Positions 47,290-56,233 of a stretch of DNA of 64,000 nucleotides are shown one piece after another. Each line of letters opens with the position of its first letter. Position 1 is the stretch's first letter. The notes under the pieces were generated by a model. The model was not told the DNA's origin, did not search any database, and saw only the letters and a program-made list of their open reading frames with translations. Position numbers and translations under genes: made by a program. The DNA comes from Pseudomonas sp. LD120 (lineage in GTDB: Bacteria > Pseudomonadota > Gammaproteobacteria > Pseudomonadales > Pseudomonadaceae): positions 2,356,001-2,420,000 of the forward strand of contig NZ_WVHL01000005.1 of assembly GCF_009861525.1 (NCBI RefSeq), written 5' to 3'.

Positions 47290-48483
47290 ATGGTGAGCGA
47301 TGTGGGAACGATCACTCGGCGCGTGAACAAAAGCGGGCAGACCAAGTACACGGTTCAGATTCGGCTGCGCCGCAAGGGAGTCATAGTCTACCAAGAAAGC
47401 CAGTCCTTCGACCGTAAGCCGGTTGCTCGCGCCTGGATGATGAGGAGGGAGGCCGAACTGGCGTTGCCCGGAGCTCTTGAGAAGGCTTCGCGGGAGGATG
47501 TGCCGCTCAAGAAAATCATTGAGCGCTATCTTGATGAATACGAGCTGATACGTCCGCTCGGAAAAACCAAGCGAGCTACCTTGAAAGCGATCAGCGAGAC
47601 CTGGCTAGGTCAAATTGCTGATGTCGATCTGACGAGCCAGAAATTGGTCGAGTACGCGCAATGGCGGATGAGCCAGGAGGGAGGTGGTGTTCAGGCTCAG
47701 ACGGTTGGAAACGATCTCGCACACCTTGGCGCTGTCCTGTCAGTCGCTAAGCCTGCCTGGGGATATGAGATCGACGCGAGCGCTATGGCTGATGCGCGCA
47801 AGGTGCTGCGTAAGCTGGGTATGGTGTCTCGAAGTCGAGAGCGTGATCGGCGACCTAGCATGGATGAGTTAGACAAATTGCTCACCTACTTTTTTGATCT
47901 CCAGGCGCGCAGGCCAAGCGCGATACACATGCCTAAGGTCATAGCTTTTGCGATTTTCTCTACACGCAGGCAGGAAGAGATCACTCGGATTCGCTGGGAG
48001 GATCTGGATGAGCGGCGGCAGGCGGTGCTTGTTCGAGATATGAAAAATCCCGGACAGAAGATTGGTAATGATGTCTGGTGTCATCTGCCAGATGAGGCCT
48101 GGCGGATTGTTCAGAGCATGCCTAAGTCTTGCCGAGAGATATTCCCTTACTACTCGGACTCAATTTCTGCGGCGTTCACTCGTGCTTGCAAGTTTTTAGC
48201 TATCAAGGATTTGCATTTCCACGATCTGCGCCATGACGGCGTGAGCCGGCTATTCGAGATGGAGTGGGATATACCGAGGGTTGCCAGCGTATCGGGCCAT
48301 CGCGACTGGAACTCCATGCGCCGTTATACGCATCTGAACGGGCGAGGAGATCCCTATAAGGACTGGTCTTGGCTGGAGAGGATAATCGAGGCCTCTGTGG
48401 TGCTTGGAGCACGTGTGGGGCCGGAGCCTGCAGAAGATAGAAGGGGTGTGCTTCAGGCCAGGCGTCGTCGATCCATCAACTGA
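47290..48483 (+). CDS. int: Tyrosine integrase of the second dusA element
   Basis: A 397-residue tyrosine recombinase, homologous along its length to the integrase at 10898-12049 (shared segments such as RPLGKTKRATL, WRMSQEGGGVQ and GNDLAHLGAVL). Catalytic residues are Arg in STRRQEEITRIRW, His-x-x-Arg in FHDLRHDGVS, His in SGHRDWNSM and Tyr in RRYTHLNG near residue 345. It lies in the same orientation and at the same distance from a dusA core copy as integrase 1. A GTG three bases downstream of the ATG is another possible start. Confidence 0.93.
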   Translation: MVSDVGTITRRVNKSGQTKYTVQIRLRRKGVIVYQESQSFDRKPVARAWMMRREAELALPGALEKASREDVPLKKIIERYLDEYELIRPLGKTKRATLKAISETWLGQIADVDLTSQKLVEYAQWRMSQEGGGVQAQTVGNDLAHLGAVLSVAKPAWGYEIDASAMADARKVLRKLGMVSRSRERDRRPSMDELDKLLTYFFDLQARRPSAIHMPKVIAFAIFSTRRQEEITRIRWEDLDERRQAVLVRDMKNPGQKIGNDVWCHLPDEAWRIVQSMPKSCREIFPYYSDSISAAFTRACKFLAIKDLHFHDLRHDGVSRLFEMEWDIPRVASVSGHRDWNSMRRYTHLNGRGDPYKDWSWLERIIEASVVLGARVGPEPAEDRRGVLQARRRRSIN

Positions 48484-48728
48484 TCCTGCTCTCTAATTGC
48501 GGCCTCGCGCTGTCTATCTATGTAGGCAGCGAGATCTTCTAAATGCACGCCGAGGTTGGCCTTCTGCGAGTTAGCGCCCAGTCGCATCACCGGAAGGTCG
48601 ATTTCTCCCATCAGGCGCTTGCGTTTGAACTTGTCCACCGAAAGGCCGAGGAAATCTCGGCACACCCATTCGATAGGAATTACGGCTTGTCCGTCGTACT
48701 GAGCCATTAGCAAAAACAGTGTCTTCAT
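48453..48728 (-). CDS. PrtN-like transcriptional activator of element 2
   Basis: A 91-residue homologue of the protein at 12024-12299: KTLFLLMAQYDGQAVIPIEW, then RDFLGLSVDKFKRKRLMGEI and GVHLEDLAAYIDRQREAAIR. It is again convergent with the integrase gene, here overlapping it by 31 bases. The repeated arrangement suggests a conserved integrase-PrtN module in dusA elements. The ATG at 48728 gives the family N-terminus; the upstream extension to 48992 does not. Confidence 0.82.
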   Translation of the reverse strand: MKTLFLLMAQYDGQAVIPIEWVCRDFLGLSVDKFKRKRLMGEIDLPVMRLGANSQKANLGVHLEDLAAYIDRQREAAIREQDQLMDRRRLA

Positions 48729-49094
48729 TGCTCTATGCCATAGCGATATTTCAACCGGATTCAGCCTATTGGTGCTAGGTCTGATAGCAAACAAGCTAAG
48801 TCGTAGATGGGCGTGCAGACCGGTAATGCCTTGAGCATCGTCGGTGCCGTGGATCCAGCTCGCCAAGGGCCCGGCAACGCGCCTGCACTTGTTGACGAGC
48901 TGGATCCGCTGCAGGCGTTGCTGGAATGAAAGGGGTCTCAAGAGCGCTGAGACTGATGCTATCTGGGTTTGCGAAATGCGGGAAATGCTCACTGATGGTG
49001 AGCATTATCTGGATTTTATAAACCTGTCGGCCCGGAGGTATGTGCCTGCCCCTTGGTGTGTATTCAACGTCCGTGATGTCGAGCGATGCCTGCG
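48729..49094. other. Intergenic region with 12-bp inverted repeat
   Basis: These 366 bases have no supported gene. GGATCCAGCTCG (48851-48862) and CGAGCTGGATCC (48896-48907) are a perfect inverted repeat with a 33-base spacer. A plus-strand frame (48844-49134) overlaps the hipA end and shows no family features. Confidence 0.5.
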
Positions 49095-50333
49095 TCAGTC
49101 GAGGCGCTTGCGGATTTCGTTGAATGCTCGCTGAATTATTTTCTCCTGATTGGGATCGATCTCAAGTTCTGTGCATATTGAAGACCACCCGGAGAGAGCA
49201 TCAAGGGTCTGCTCGATGTAGATATCCGGATCTAGATATCGGAACGCAGCGCAGACTTGTTTAAGGTTTTTACGTGTTGCCAGCCCGGAGCCGTTGAAAG
49301 AAGTAGTGTGCTCATCCGCGAAACCCTGGACAGGGGCATAGGTCAGGTCATAGGCCGGAGCTAATGTCCACCGTCCTTGGTCGTGCAGGAATGCAAAATT
49401 CTTGGCGTGATCATCATGGTTGTGGGTCAGCGCGTTAAAAACCATGAGTCTTGCCATGCGCTCTACCTCCGCCGCATGGTTAGTGACCGCACTGGTTGTT
49501 TTCAAGAGATCTGAATAGTCCAGTGAGGGAACGCGGTGATCAGCATAGAGAATGCCGCTGGCAGTCATCATGTGGAGTTTGCTATTGCCATGCCGGTCGA
49601 AACGTTGGGCAGCAAAGAAACGTTCGGTGCCCTTTGAAGAGCTGACTGTGAGCAAATCGCTCGCAGCCATCTTTACTCCCGCACGTTCTGCTAGCAACGC
49701 GTAGGCGTATTCGATGGTGCCGGTATCACGATGTTCGGTTGGTGATCGGAATTTCACTAGCCAGTGTTGGTAGCCGGCTGGGAGCTGCTGGAAAGATGTA
49801 TTGCATTGTTTTCTGTCTGGGGACAGTGCAACGACGACCTTGGGGCGAGCGCCGGCAGGGGAGCCACCAGCGAGGCGCAGAGCATCAAGAATGGACGAGG
49901 TGTCTCCTTCGTAGACCGCCTGGGACTCCTGGTAGAGCTGGGCCAGATCAATATCATCTTCACCGGTGGCGTGCTCAAGCACCGGGCGATATTCCAGTGC
50001 ACCCATGCCCCTGTCCGCCATGTAAGCCAGCCGATCGAGCGGGGAAATGTTTCTACGGTCTATGCCATGATTAGCAAGGAAATAACGATCCATTAGCAGC
50101 ATGCCCCATCCGTCCGGAAGGGAGTCGGCAAGCGCGCCTGGTAGGCCTGCGAAAAGGACTGGATCAGCCGCTTTCTGGGGGTGGGTTGTGAAGTCCATGT
50201 TCAGGGGGGACAGGTTGAAGCCTTGCGCCACCCACTGTGGATGATAGGCAAAGTAGATACCCTGTCGACTGGCAACCAGCTCCCCGACCGGCGTGCCGGT
50301 GAGCAATACCTCTACGGTGTTGATGGATTTCAT
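49095..50333 (-). CDS. hipA: HipA-type serine/threonine kinase toxin
   Basis: A 412-residue HipA. The N-terminal subdomain has GVLAD-like LPDGWGMLLMDRYF; the Gly-rich loop is LAGGSPAGARPKVVVAL near residues 154-170. The catalytic loop FNALTHNHDDHAKNFAFL is near residue 305 and the metal-binding Asp is in LAPAYDLTYAP. E. coli HipA phosphorylates glutamyl-tRNA synthetase and causes persistence; substrates differ between homologues. It is encoded with hipB, overlapping it by 4 bases, and its toxicity would be held down by HipB. The key residues are intact. Confidence 0.92.
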   Translation of the reverse strand: MKSINTVEVLLTGTPVGELVASRQGIYFAYHPQWVAQGFNLSPLNMDFTTHPQKAADPVLFAGLPGALADSLPDGWGMLLMDRYFLANHGIDRRNISPLDRLAYMADRGMGALEYRPVLEHATGEDDIDLAQLYQESQAVYEGDTSSILDALRLAGGSPAGARPKVVVALSPDRKQCNTSFQQLPAGYQHWLVKFRSPTEHRDTGTIEYAYALLAERAGVKMAASDLLTVSSSKGTERFFAAQRFDRHGNSKLHMMTASGILYADHRVPSLDYSDLLKTTSAVTNHAAEVERMARLMVFNALTHNHDDHAKNFAFLHDQGRWTLAPAYDLTYAPVQGFADEHTTSFNGSGLATRKNLKQVCAAFRYLDPDIYIEQTLDALSGWSSICTELEIDPNQEKIIQRAFNEIRKRLD

Positions 50334-50626
50334 TGGCGCCCCCGGGTACGTCCTGTTTGTTTGATTTCTTCAAGCGAGACAGGCCGCTCATGCTTGAACA
50401 GTTCAGCGATTTGGCGTGTTGCACCAAGTGCTGTAGCGATGAGCACCAGAGCATCAAGGGTGATCTGCCCAGTGGACTCGAATCGCTTGATGGTCGATTC
50501 GGAAACACCCGCCATCTTCGCCAAGGATTTGCGGGAGAGGTTCTGTGCGAGTCGCGCTTCTCGAGCGTTGGCACCGATCTTCTGGGCCAGTTCGCCTGGA
50601 GCGAGCAGAGAATGGGTTAGGGCCAA
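50330..50626 (-). CDS. hipB: HipB-type antitoxin (XRE family)
   Basis: A 98-residue helix-turn-helix protein: NAREARLAQNLSRKSLAKMA, then GVSESTIKRFESTGQITLDA and LVLIATALGATRQIAELF. It should bind HipA and repress the hipBA promoter. It comes first in the operon, as in E. coli. Two operator-like repeats lie immediately upstream (50645-50704). Confidence 0.9.
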   Translation of the reverse strand: MALTHSLLAPGELAQKIGANAREARLAQNLSRKSLAKMAGVSESTIKRFESTGQITLDALVLIATALGATRQIAELFKHERPVSLEEIKQTGRTRGRQ

Positions 50627-50644
50627 GGATAAACCTCGTTTAAT

Positions 50645-50704
50645 GGTTCATTTTAGATCCATTATACGTCATTATCGCTTTTATTGGTTCAAATATGGCC
50701 CATT
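50645..50704. promoter_or_regulatory. Two operator-like repeats upstream of hipBA
   Basis: GGTTCA-N8-CCATT occurs at 50645-50663 and 50686-50704, 41 bases apart (about four helical turns). The N8 spacing matches the E. coli HipB operator layout (TATCC-N8-GGATA), though the sequence differs. Confidence 0.6.
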
Positions 50705-50921
50705 GATTTTTGCCTGACCTAGATTGGTCCGGGGTGGAGAGACCGCCCGCCCTGGCCTTCAATGCTCAAGCGGACTGTGCTGTCATAAGTCTGTTCCAGT
50801 CATCAATCCGCATGATCGTGAGGATTAATAGTGGTGGACCATCGATAGCATCAAAAACCTCACGATATTGAGGATTTTTATCAATTCAGTTGGGTGCATA
50901 AGAAAATCCACTCTCCGCTGT
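50705..50921. other. Junction between hipBA and the Trb cluster
   Basis: These 217 bases carry no gene. ATCGTGAGG (50815-50823) and CCTCACGAT (50858-50866) form a 9-bp inverted repeat, each followed by GATT or AT-rich DNA. It could be a terminator-like hairpin or an old junction. Confidence 0.45.
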
Positions 50922-51176
50922 TCAGCGTGGATCGGTGGTTTGTGGCGCAGCAGATAGTGCAGGCTTGTTAGTTCTTTTGAACACCCGATCCCTCGCCATG
51001 AAGGCCTCCAGCATGTGCGGAATGAGCGTCAGGGCGTCGACCTCTTCACCGTAGGTCTGTGAGTGCAGCGCCGCGTAGCGCTCTAGGTCGGCCTTCAGGC
51101 TGGCGGGGCAGGTGAAGGTTAGTTTCAGGTTCTCAGTTTTCGGCAGTGGGCCGAGACGCAGCTTGGTTGTGCTCAT
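50922..51176 (-). CDS. DUF2274 protein
   Basis: An 84-residue protein: LRLGPLPKTENLKLTFTCPA, then LKADLERYAALHSQTYGEEV and ALTLIPHMLEAFMARDR. It fits the DUF2274 family, encoded right after trbI in many integrative conjugative elements. The ribbon-helix-helix-like middle suggests DNA binding. It is coupled to trbI by a 4-base overlap. Confidence 0.85.
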   Translation of the reverse strand: MSTTKLRLGPLPKTENLKLTFTCPASLKADLERYAALHSQTYGEEVDALTLIPHMLEAFMARDRVFKRTNKPALSAAPQTTDPR

Positions 51177-52438
51177 TGCGGATTCCTCTGGTGAGTGGAG
51201 AAAGGCTGATATGGGCGCAGCACCAGATCGCGGTTGACGATCACGCGCAGGGGCAGGCCGGGACGCTGGGTCAGCGTGGGCTGGATGTCGAGGTTGCGGC
51301 GGGTGACCTCCTGGCCGACCTGATTCACCGTGTCCTGCAGGCTGTCGCGCCCGGCGATGATGATGCGGTTGCCGTCAGTGCGGCTGGTCGGTGCGGCCAG
51401 ATCGGCGCCAATGCCCAGCAGACTGGTCATGGCCGCGCCGGCGACGATCCGATCCCAATGCCAGTCGACGCCATCCTCGAGACCGGCATAGCCGGCGGCG
51501 TCGGTGCCGACCAGGCTGTCGAGCTGGAAAGACGAGGTGTCTGGCAGGATCATCCGCTGCCACACCACCTGCACGCGGCTTTGCCCGTAGCTCACCTGGC
51601 TGTTGTAGCGGCCCAGCAGGCGGGCGCCTTGAGGGATCAGCACGTGCTGGCCGGTAGCGCTGTCGTAGACTGGTTCGGTTACCGTGGCGATTACGTCGCC
51701 GGGCAGATCCGACTTGATACCGGTGACCAGTGCCGCCGCGATGACGGTGCCGGCCATCACCTGGTAGGGCGATTCAGGCACCTGCAGCAATCCGGAATTA
51801 CGGATGTGTGCATTTACGGATTTACTGAGAAACGCCTCGTTCCGTTCCTGCTGGGTCGGCGTTCCTGCCGTTGCGCCTACCACGCCTGACGAGGCCATAC
51901 CCAGGGTCATGGGATCGGGTTGGGCGCCCCCAGTGGATGCGACGTTCGATCTCCTCGCGCTGCTGGTCTGGAAAAACACCGAGGACTGGGCCGCCTCCTT
52001 GGCTTCCTTGAGCCGGGCAAGACGCTCGGCTTCAGCGGCATCCGGACCATGGCCGTAGCCCTGCGCTTGCTGCTCGGCCCTGAGGATCGCCCCGCCCAAG
52101 TCGCCAGGCAGCGGCGGCCCCAGTTGCGGTACCTCGGGCGCAGGTGGAGGCGACAGCTGCGAGTAGTCTGCCGGCAACTGCTCCAGCCCCTCGGAGCGTG
52201 CTACGCGGTCGACGTTGTATAGCTCGTTCGGCTCGGCGCCCTGGCGGCGCTGCTGCGGCTGCAGCGACCACAGCATGGCACCGAGTACCGCAGCCGATAG
52301 GCCGCCGACCACTACCGCCAGCATGCGCGGATTGAGGCGAGTGACCGGGCGCGGCTTGGCGCGCAGCTCCAGCGACTCCGGCGCTTCCTTAGGCGGTAGC
52401 GAGGTTGCGGCGGTTTGGTTGCCGTTCTTGGCCGTCAT
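51173..52438 (-). CDS. trbI: Conjugal transfer protein TrbI (VirB10)
   Basis: A 421-residue VirB10-type protein. A cytoplasmic Pro-rich N-terminus leads to one membrane helix (MLAVVVGGLSAAVLGAML), a Gln/Pro-rich periplasmic linker and the C-terminal TrbI domain: PYQVMAGTVIAAALVTGIKS, HVLIPQGARLLGRYNSQVSY and ILPDTSSFQLDSLVGTDAAG. It spans both membranes in the type IV secretion channel. The ATG at 52438 has a GGAG site 9 bases upstream; 52453 is an alternative. Confidence 0.93.
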   Translation of the reverse strand: MTAKNGNQTAATSLPPKEAPESLELRAKPRPVTRLNPRMLAVVVGGLSAAVLGAMLWSLQPQQRRQGAEPNELYNVDRVARSEGLEQLPADYSQLSPPPAPEVPQLGPPLPGDLGGAILRAEQQAQGYGHGPDAAEAERLARLKEAKEAAQSSVFFQTSSARRSNVASTGGAQPDPMTLGMASSGVVGATAGTPTQQERNEAFLSKSVNAHIRNSGLLQVPESPYQVMAGTVIAAALVTGIKSDLPGDVIATVTEPVYDSATGQHVLIPQGARLLGRYNSQVSYGQSRVQVVWQRMILPDTSSFQLDSLVGTDAAGYAGLEDGVDWHWDRIVAGAAMTSLLGIGADLAAPTSRTDGNRIIIAGRDSLQDTVNQVGQEVTRRNLDIQPTLTQRPGLPLRVIVNRDLVLRPYQPFSTHQRNPQ

Positions 52439-52440
52439 GC

Positions 52441-53427
52441 TCAGCGCCTCCATGCCACGCCATCGGTGCGCTCGATCCGCACCACGTCACCCTTGTCGGC
52501 GCCCAGACGCAGCTCGGCCGCACCGAACATGCGGTCGACGATGTAGTAAGGCGAGCGGAAGCGATAGTTGACCAGCTGTCCATCACCTTCGGGGCCAATT
52601 ACGAACAGCGGTGGCAGCTCGCCTTGGGCGATACCGGCGGGGAATTGGATATACACCTTTCGGCCGTCGTCGAAGGCACGCAGTGGCTTCCAGGGTGGAT
52701 TGCTGCCGCTGATTGCATAACGAAAGCGCAGCTGCTCCAGCGCCAGGCCGGCATCCACCGGCGCCGCAGCCTGGGCTTCACTAGCGCGGCGTTGCAGGGC
52801 GAGCATGCGATCCTTCGGATAGTCCCAGGACACCGACGCCATCCAGGCCTGCTCGGTTGAACTCAGCTCGATCAGATAGGTGCGGCGCGTGGTGGTGATC
52901 ATCAGGTTGGTCTTGAGGTCGACGCGTGTCGGCTTGATTAGCACGCTGGTGCGTAGTTCGTCGCCGCTTCCGCTGGTGGTGTCGCCTACGATCCAGCGCA
53001 CGGTGTCGCCGGCGGCCACGGTGACCAGCTCTTCGCCAGGCTGCAGGTTGATCGCCGTCACCCGACCCGGGCTGGCATACACCTGATACAGCGCACCATC
53101 AGCGTAGGGCCACACCTGGATGGCGTTGATATAGCCCTCGCGGCTCGGTGCCACTCGAGCGTCGCGATTGGCACGCGAGACCCGCACGCGCTCATCGGCC
53201 GGCTCCTTGGCCGATTTGCTGGGTTGAGTTTCCGGCAGCGGCTTGAGCTGGGCGGGCAGGGCCAGGGGCTTGGGTACTTCCACTACCTCGATGGGCTTGG
53301 GCGGCTCCGGCAGGCGCTGCGCTTCTACCGGTTCATCCAGCTCGATCACTGGCGGTTCTTGGCTGGCGCAGCCGGCCAGCACGCTCAGCAGCAGAGGGCA
53401 GATTGAGAGGTTAAGGGAGGTTTTCAT
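52441..53427 (-). CDS. trbG: Conjugal transfer protein TrbG (VirB9)
   Basis: A 328-residue outer-membrane core protein of the secretion channel. It has a lipoprotein-like signal (PLLLSVLAGCASQEPP), a Pro-rich segment, and the VirB9 domain (INAIQVWPYADGALYQVYAS, NLMITTTRRTYLIELSSTEQ, SPYYIVDRMFGAAELRLGAD). It should form the outer-membrane pore with TrbI. It overlaps trbF by 4 bases. Confidence 0.92.
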   Translation of the reverse strand: MKTSLNLSICPLLLSVLAGCASQEPPVIELDEPVEAQRLPEPPKPIEVVEVPKPLALPAQLKPLPETQPSKSAKEPADERVRVSRANRDARVAPSREGYINAIQVWPYADGALYQVYASPGRVTAINLQPGEELVTVAAGDTVRWIVGDTTSGSGDELRTSVLIKPTRVDLKTNLMITTTRRTYLIELSSTEQAWMASVSWDYPKDRMLALQRRASEAQAAAPVDAGLALEQLRFRYAISGSNPPWKPLRAFDDGRKVYIQFPAGIAQGELPPLFVIGPEGDGQLVNYRFRSPYYIVDRMFGAAELRLGADKGDVVRIERTDGVAWRR

Positions 53428-54131
53428 GGTTTCTTGGCTCCTTCCGAAGTGTCCAGCTCACGGCTCCAGGACAGGCCGTTGACGTAGATGCCGAGCGGGT
53501 TGCGGCGAAGTTTTTCCTCGGTGCTTGGCGGTTGCACTACCAGCGAGATCACCGCGGTCCAGCGCTCCAGGCCGGCGGCTGAACCATTCACGAAGTGACG
53601 TTCGATCCAGCGGACCTGGAACGAGCTGTCGCTGGTACGCACCACGCTAATGACTTCCACCGATACCGACTCCTTACCGACCCGGGTGAAGGGATCGTTG
53701 GCGCGGGCATAATCATTGAGGGTTGCCGCACCGCGGTCGGTGGTGGAGTGATAGGCCTCCAGCCAGTTCTGCCGCACTACCACCGGATCGATTGATAGCG
53801 ATCGCACCTGCTCGATAAAGCGCGCCAGGTGATGGGCGATTTGTGCATCCTGGGGCTGGTAGGGACTGGCCGCTTCGCCGACGGCGCGCACTTGGCCGAG
53901 GTTGTCGACCTCCACCACGTAGGGCGTCACCGTCGACTGCGCCGAACGCCAGACCAGCCCGCCAGCCATCAGCAGCGCCAGGCTCAGGCAACCGAAGGCC
54001 ATCAGTCGCCAGTTGCGTGCCTGCGCCAGGCTGCTGCCCATGCGCAGGTCCCAGGCCTGTGCCGCGGCCTGGTAAGGGGTGACAGGTTGATGAGTGTCGC
54101 TGTAGCGCACCCGTGGACGTCTGAATCGCAT
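53424..54131 (-). CDS. trbF: Conjugal transfer protein TrbF (VirB8-like)
   Basis: A 235-residue protein with one N-terminal transmembrane helix (LMAFGCLSLALLMAGGLVW) and a VirB8/TrbF periplasmic domain: TPYVVEVDNLGQVRAVGEAA, FIEQVRSLSIDPVVVRQNWL and NPLGIYVNGLSWSREL. It joins inner-membrane and periplasmic parts of the channel. It is coupled to trbG and lies 12 bases after trbL. Confidence 0.93.
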   Translation of the reverse strand: MRFRRPRVRYSDTHQPVTPYQAAAQAWDLRMGSSLAQARNWRLMAFGCLSLALLMAGGLVWRSAQSTVTPYVVEVDNLGQVRAVGEAASPYQPQDAQIAHHLARFIEQVRSLSIDPVVVRQNWLEAYHSTTDRGAATLNDYARANDPFTRVGKESVSVEVISVVRTSDSSFQVRWIERHFVNGSAAGLERWTAVISLVVQPPSTEEKLRRNPLGIYVNGLSWSRELDTSEGAKKP

Positions 54132-54143
54132 CCTCGTCCTCCT

Positions 54144-55304
54144 TTACGAATTCGATGGGTCGCGGATCTGCGGCCCAGGTGATGAACCACCGCCATCGCC
54201 ACCACGCAGGGTGTGGGCGACCGTGGTGGTGGCCTGCGAGAGTTGTTGCTTGCGCTGCAGGCGCCTGGCCCAGTCGGGTTGTTTGGCAGGGGCGGTTGCA
54301 GGATCGGAAACTGCTGGGGCGCCATTTGCTGCAGCGCTGGAAGAAGCCCCTGCCAGAGAGCGAGCGCCGCCCATTGCCAAGCGTGCTGCACCGGGTGCCA
54401 TACGTGCGCCGGCCAGTACCGCGCCACCCACCCCTGTTGCTACTGCAGCAGCACCAGCAGCCATGCCCGCCGCACCGAGTGCAGTACCGGCTGCTGCACC
54501 AGCACCCAGTTGCGGTGCGCCGGAGACTAGGCCGGTGGCAATGCCCGGCCCGAAGATGCCCAGGCCCAGCAGGGCCAGCGAGGCGAGCATGACCACCAGC
54601 GCATGGTCGATGGAGGGCTCGTCCGGCATAGCCTGGAACTCGGTGAACAGCCCGCTGCCAATGCCGACGATCACGGCCATCACCAGCACCTTGATGCCGG
54701 ACGCGACCACGTTGCCCAGCACCTTCTCGGCGAGAAAGGCGGTCTTGTTCCACAGTGCAAAGGGCACCAGCACGAAGCCGGCGAGGGTGGTCAGCTTGAA
54801 CTCGACCAAGGTCACGAACAGCTGAATGGCCAGGAAGAAGAAACTGACGATCACCACCAGCCAGGCCAGAAACAACACCAGGATGCTGTGCAGGTTGCTG
54901 AAGACTTCGGGAAAACCGCTGAGGCTGCTGATTTGCTCAAGCAGCGGCCCTCCGGCATCAACCCCAATCGCGGCCAATCGTCCTGGCTGCAGAAACTCCG
55001 CATGACTCAACCCGGAACCTGAGGCCAGCAGACCCAACCCGGCGAAGGAGTTGAAGACGATCTTCGCCAGGGCGTTGAAGTTGCCGATGATGAAGGCGAA
55101 GGCACCGACATAGAGGATCTTGCGGATCAGCTTGGCGCTGACGTCCTCGCCACCCATGGCCCAGAACAGCCCGGCCAGGGTCATATCGATCACCACCAGG
55201 GTCATGGTGAGAAAGGCCACTTCGCCGCCGAGCAGGCCAAAGCCGGTGTCGATATACAGCCCGAACACCTCGAGGAAACGATCGATCACGCTGACGTCGT
55301 TCAT
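54144..55304 (-). CDS. trbL: Conjugal transfer protein TrbL (VirB6)
   Basis: A 386-residue polytopic membrane protein with about six helices between residues 20 and 310 (VAFLTMTLVVIDMTLAGLFW, ILVLFLAWLVVIVSFFFLAI, VLVMAVIVGIGSGLFTEF). A Gly/Ala-rich stretch (residues about 250-300) and a hydrophilic C-terminus follow. It forms the inner-membrane channel of the Trb system and overlaps the small lipoprotein gene by 4 bases. Confidence 0.92.
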   Translation of the reverse strand: MNDVSVIDRFLEVFGLYIDTGFGLLGGEVAFLTMTLVVIDMTLAGLFWAMGGEDVSAKLIRKILYVGAFAFIIGNFNALAKIVFNSFAGLGLLASGSGLSHAEFLQPGRLAAIGVDAGGPLLEQISSLSGFPEVFSNLHSILVLFLAWLVVIVSFFFLAIQLFVTLVEFKLTTLAGFVLVPFALWNKTAFLAEKVLGNVVASGIKVLVMAVIVGIGSGLFTEFQAMPDEPSIDHALVVMLASLALLGLGIFGPGIATGLVSGAPQLGAGAAAGTALGAAGMAAGAAAVATGVGGAVLAGARMAPGAARLAMGGARSLAGASSSAAANGAPAVSDPATAPAKQPDWARRLQRKQQLSQATTTVAHTLRGGDGGGSSPGPQIRDPSNS

Positions 55305-55486
55305 TGCACGTCCTCGTCGAAGCTTGGCGGGATCGCGGGCAAGTCTGTAGGCCGGAGAAACTCGCCGGGCCGAGCACAGCCCGAGTAGAAGCGCTCAGCC
55401 GCATTGTTTTGCCGAGCCATGACCCCGTTTTCGCCCTGTCCGCAGGCGACCAGCACCAGCAGCGGCAGCAATGTCAGGTATCTCAT
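55301..55486 (-). CDS. Small lipoprotein, TrbK-like entry exclusion candidate
   Basis: A 61-residue protein with a lipobox (LLVLVACGQGE; lipidated Cys near residue 15) and a short mature part with a CARPGEFL motif. Its position between trbJ and trbL is where P-type elements carry trbK, the entry exclusion lipoprotein that stops a cell from receiving a second copy. The role is inferred from context and lipobox; the sequence is too short for more. Confidence 0.65.
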   Translation of the reverse strand: MRYLTLLPLLVLVACGQGENGVMARQNNAAERFYSGCARPGEFLRPTDLPAIPPSFDEDVQ

Positions 55487-55498
55487 GGAGTCGCCTCC

Positions 55499-56233
55499 CT
55501 ACCGATAGAACTGCACGGGGTAGGGGGTATAGGGCGTGCCGCTGCCCATAAAGCGCCGCCGCCGTTCGCGTGCCTCCTCGGCTGCTGCAGACTGACGGGC
55601 AAGCTCCAAGGCGACGGCGCGGTTCTGGGTGATCTGCAGTTGCTGCGCCTGGATCGACTGCTTGGCCTGTAGGGCCAGCAACTGGTTGGTGGCCTGGGCC
55701 GCCTGCAAGGCGCCACCCGCGGACTGGCTCTGCTGCACCAGAGCGGCCAAGGCGCTTTCATCCTCGGCCAGGCTCTGTTTCACCTGAGCCTGTACGCGCA
55801 GCGCCGTATGCAGCCCGTCGAGGCCCTGCTGCCAGCGCTCCCGCGCTTCTTCTGCTAGGCGCTGGCTACTGACGTCGCCGGTGTACTCGTTCGGGTAGAG
55901 ACGGCTGAATTCCTGATCCAAGCGCTGCACCTCGTAGGCCAGCCCTCGCGCCTCGGCGAGCAATCGCTCGGTGTTGGCCAAGCTCGCGCGCAACTGGCTG
56001 ACCACGTTGTAGTCCAGGCGCTGCAGGTGACGGGCCTGGTTCAGCAGAATCTGGGTTTCGTTCTGCAACTGGCGAACCTGGTTGTTTGCCATCTCCAGGG
56101 TGCGCACCGCAGTCAGCGTGTTCTGCACTAGGTTGGTCGGATCGATTACGGTGAAGGCGTTGGCCGGCTTCAATGCCAGCAGGCCAAATACCAGCAGCGT
56201 GGCGCAGGGGAAATGGTGGACAGGGGATCTCAT
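55499..56233 (-). CDS. trbJ: Conjugal transfer protein TrbJ (VirB5)
   Basis: A 244-residue secreted protein with a signal peptide (CATLLVFGLLALKPANAFTV) and a long helical mature part (LTAVRTLEMANNQVRQLQNE, TEILLNQARHLQRLDYNVV-like, LAEEARERWQQGLDGLHTAL). This is the VirB5-like minor pilin/adhesin pattern. The ATG at 56233 overlaps the trbE stop and has a GGAG site 8 bases upstream; an in-frame GTG at 56242 is less likely. Confidence 0.92.
   Translation of the reverse strand: MRSPVHHFPCATLLVFGLLALKPANAFTVIDPTNLVQNTLTAVRTLEMANNQVRQLQNETQILLNQARHLQRLDYNVVSQLRASLANTERLLAEARGLAYEVQRLDQEFSRLYPNEYTGDVSSQRLAEEARERWQQGLDGLHTALRVQAQVKQSLAEDESALAALVQQSQSAGGALQAAQATNQLLALQAKQSIQAQQLQITQNRAVALELARQSAAAEEARERRRRFMGSGTPYTPYPVQFYR

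Noticed and set aside
48844..49134. 96-codon plus-strand frame between prtN-like gene and hipA
   Set aside because: Overlaps the hipA 3' end, lacks a ribosome-binding site and has no recognisable features.
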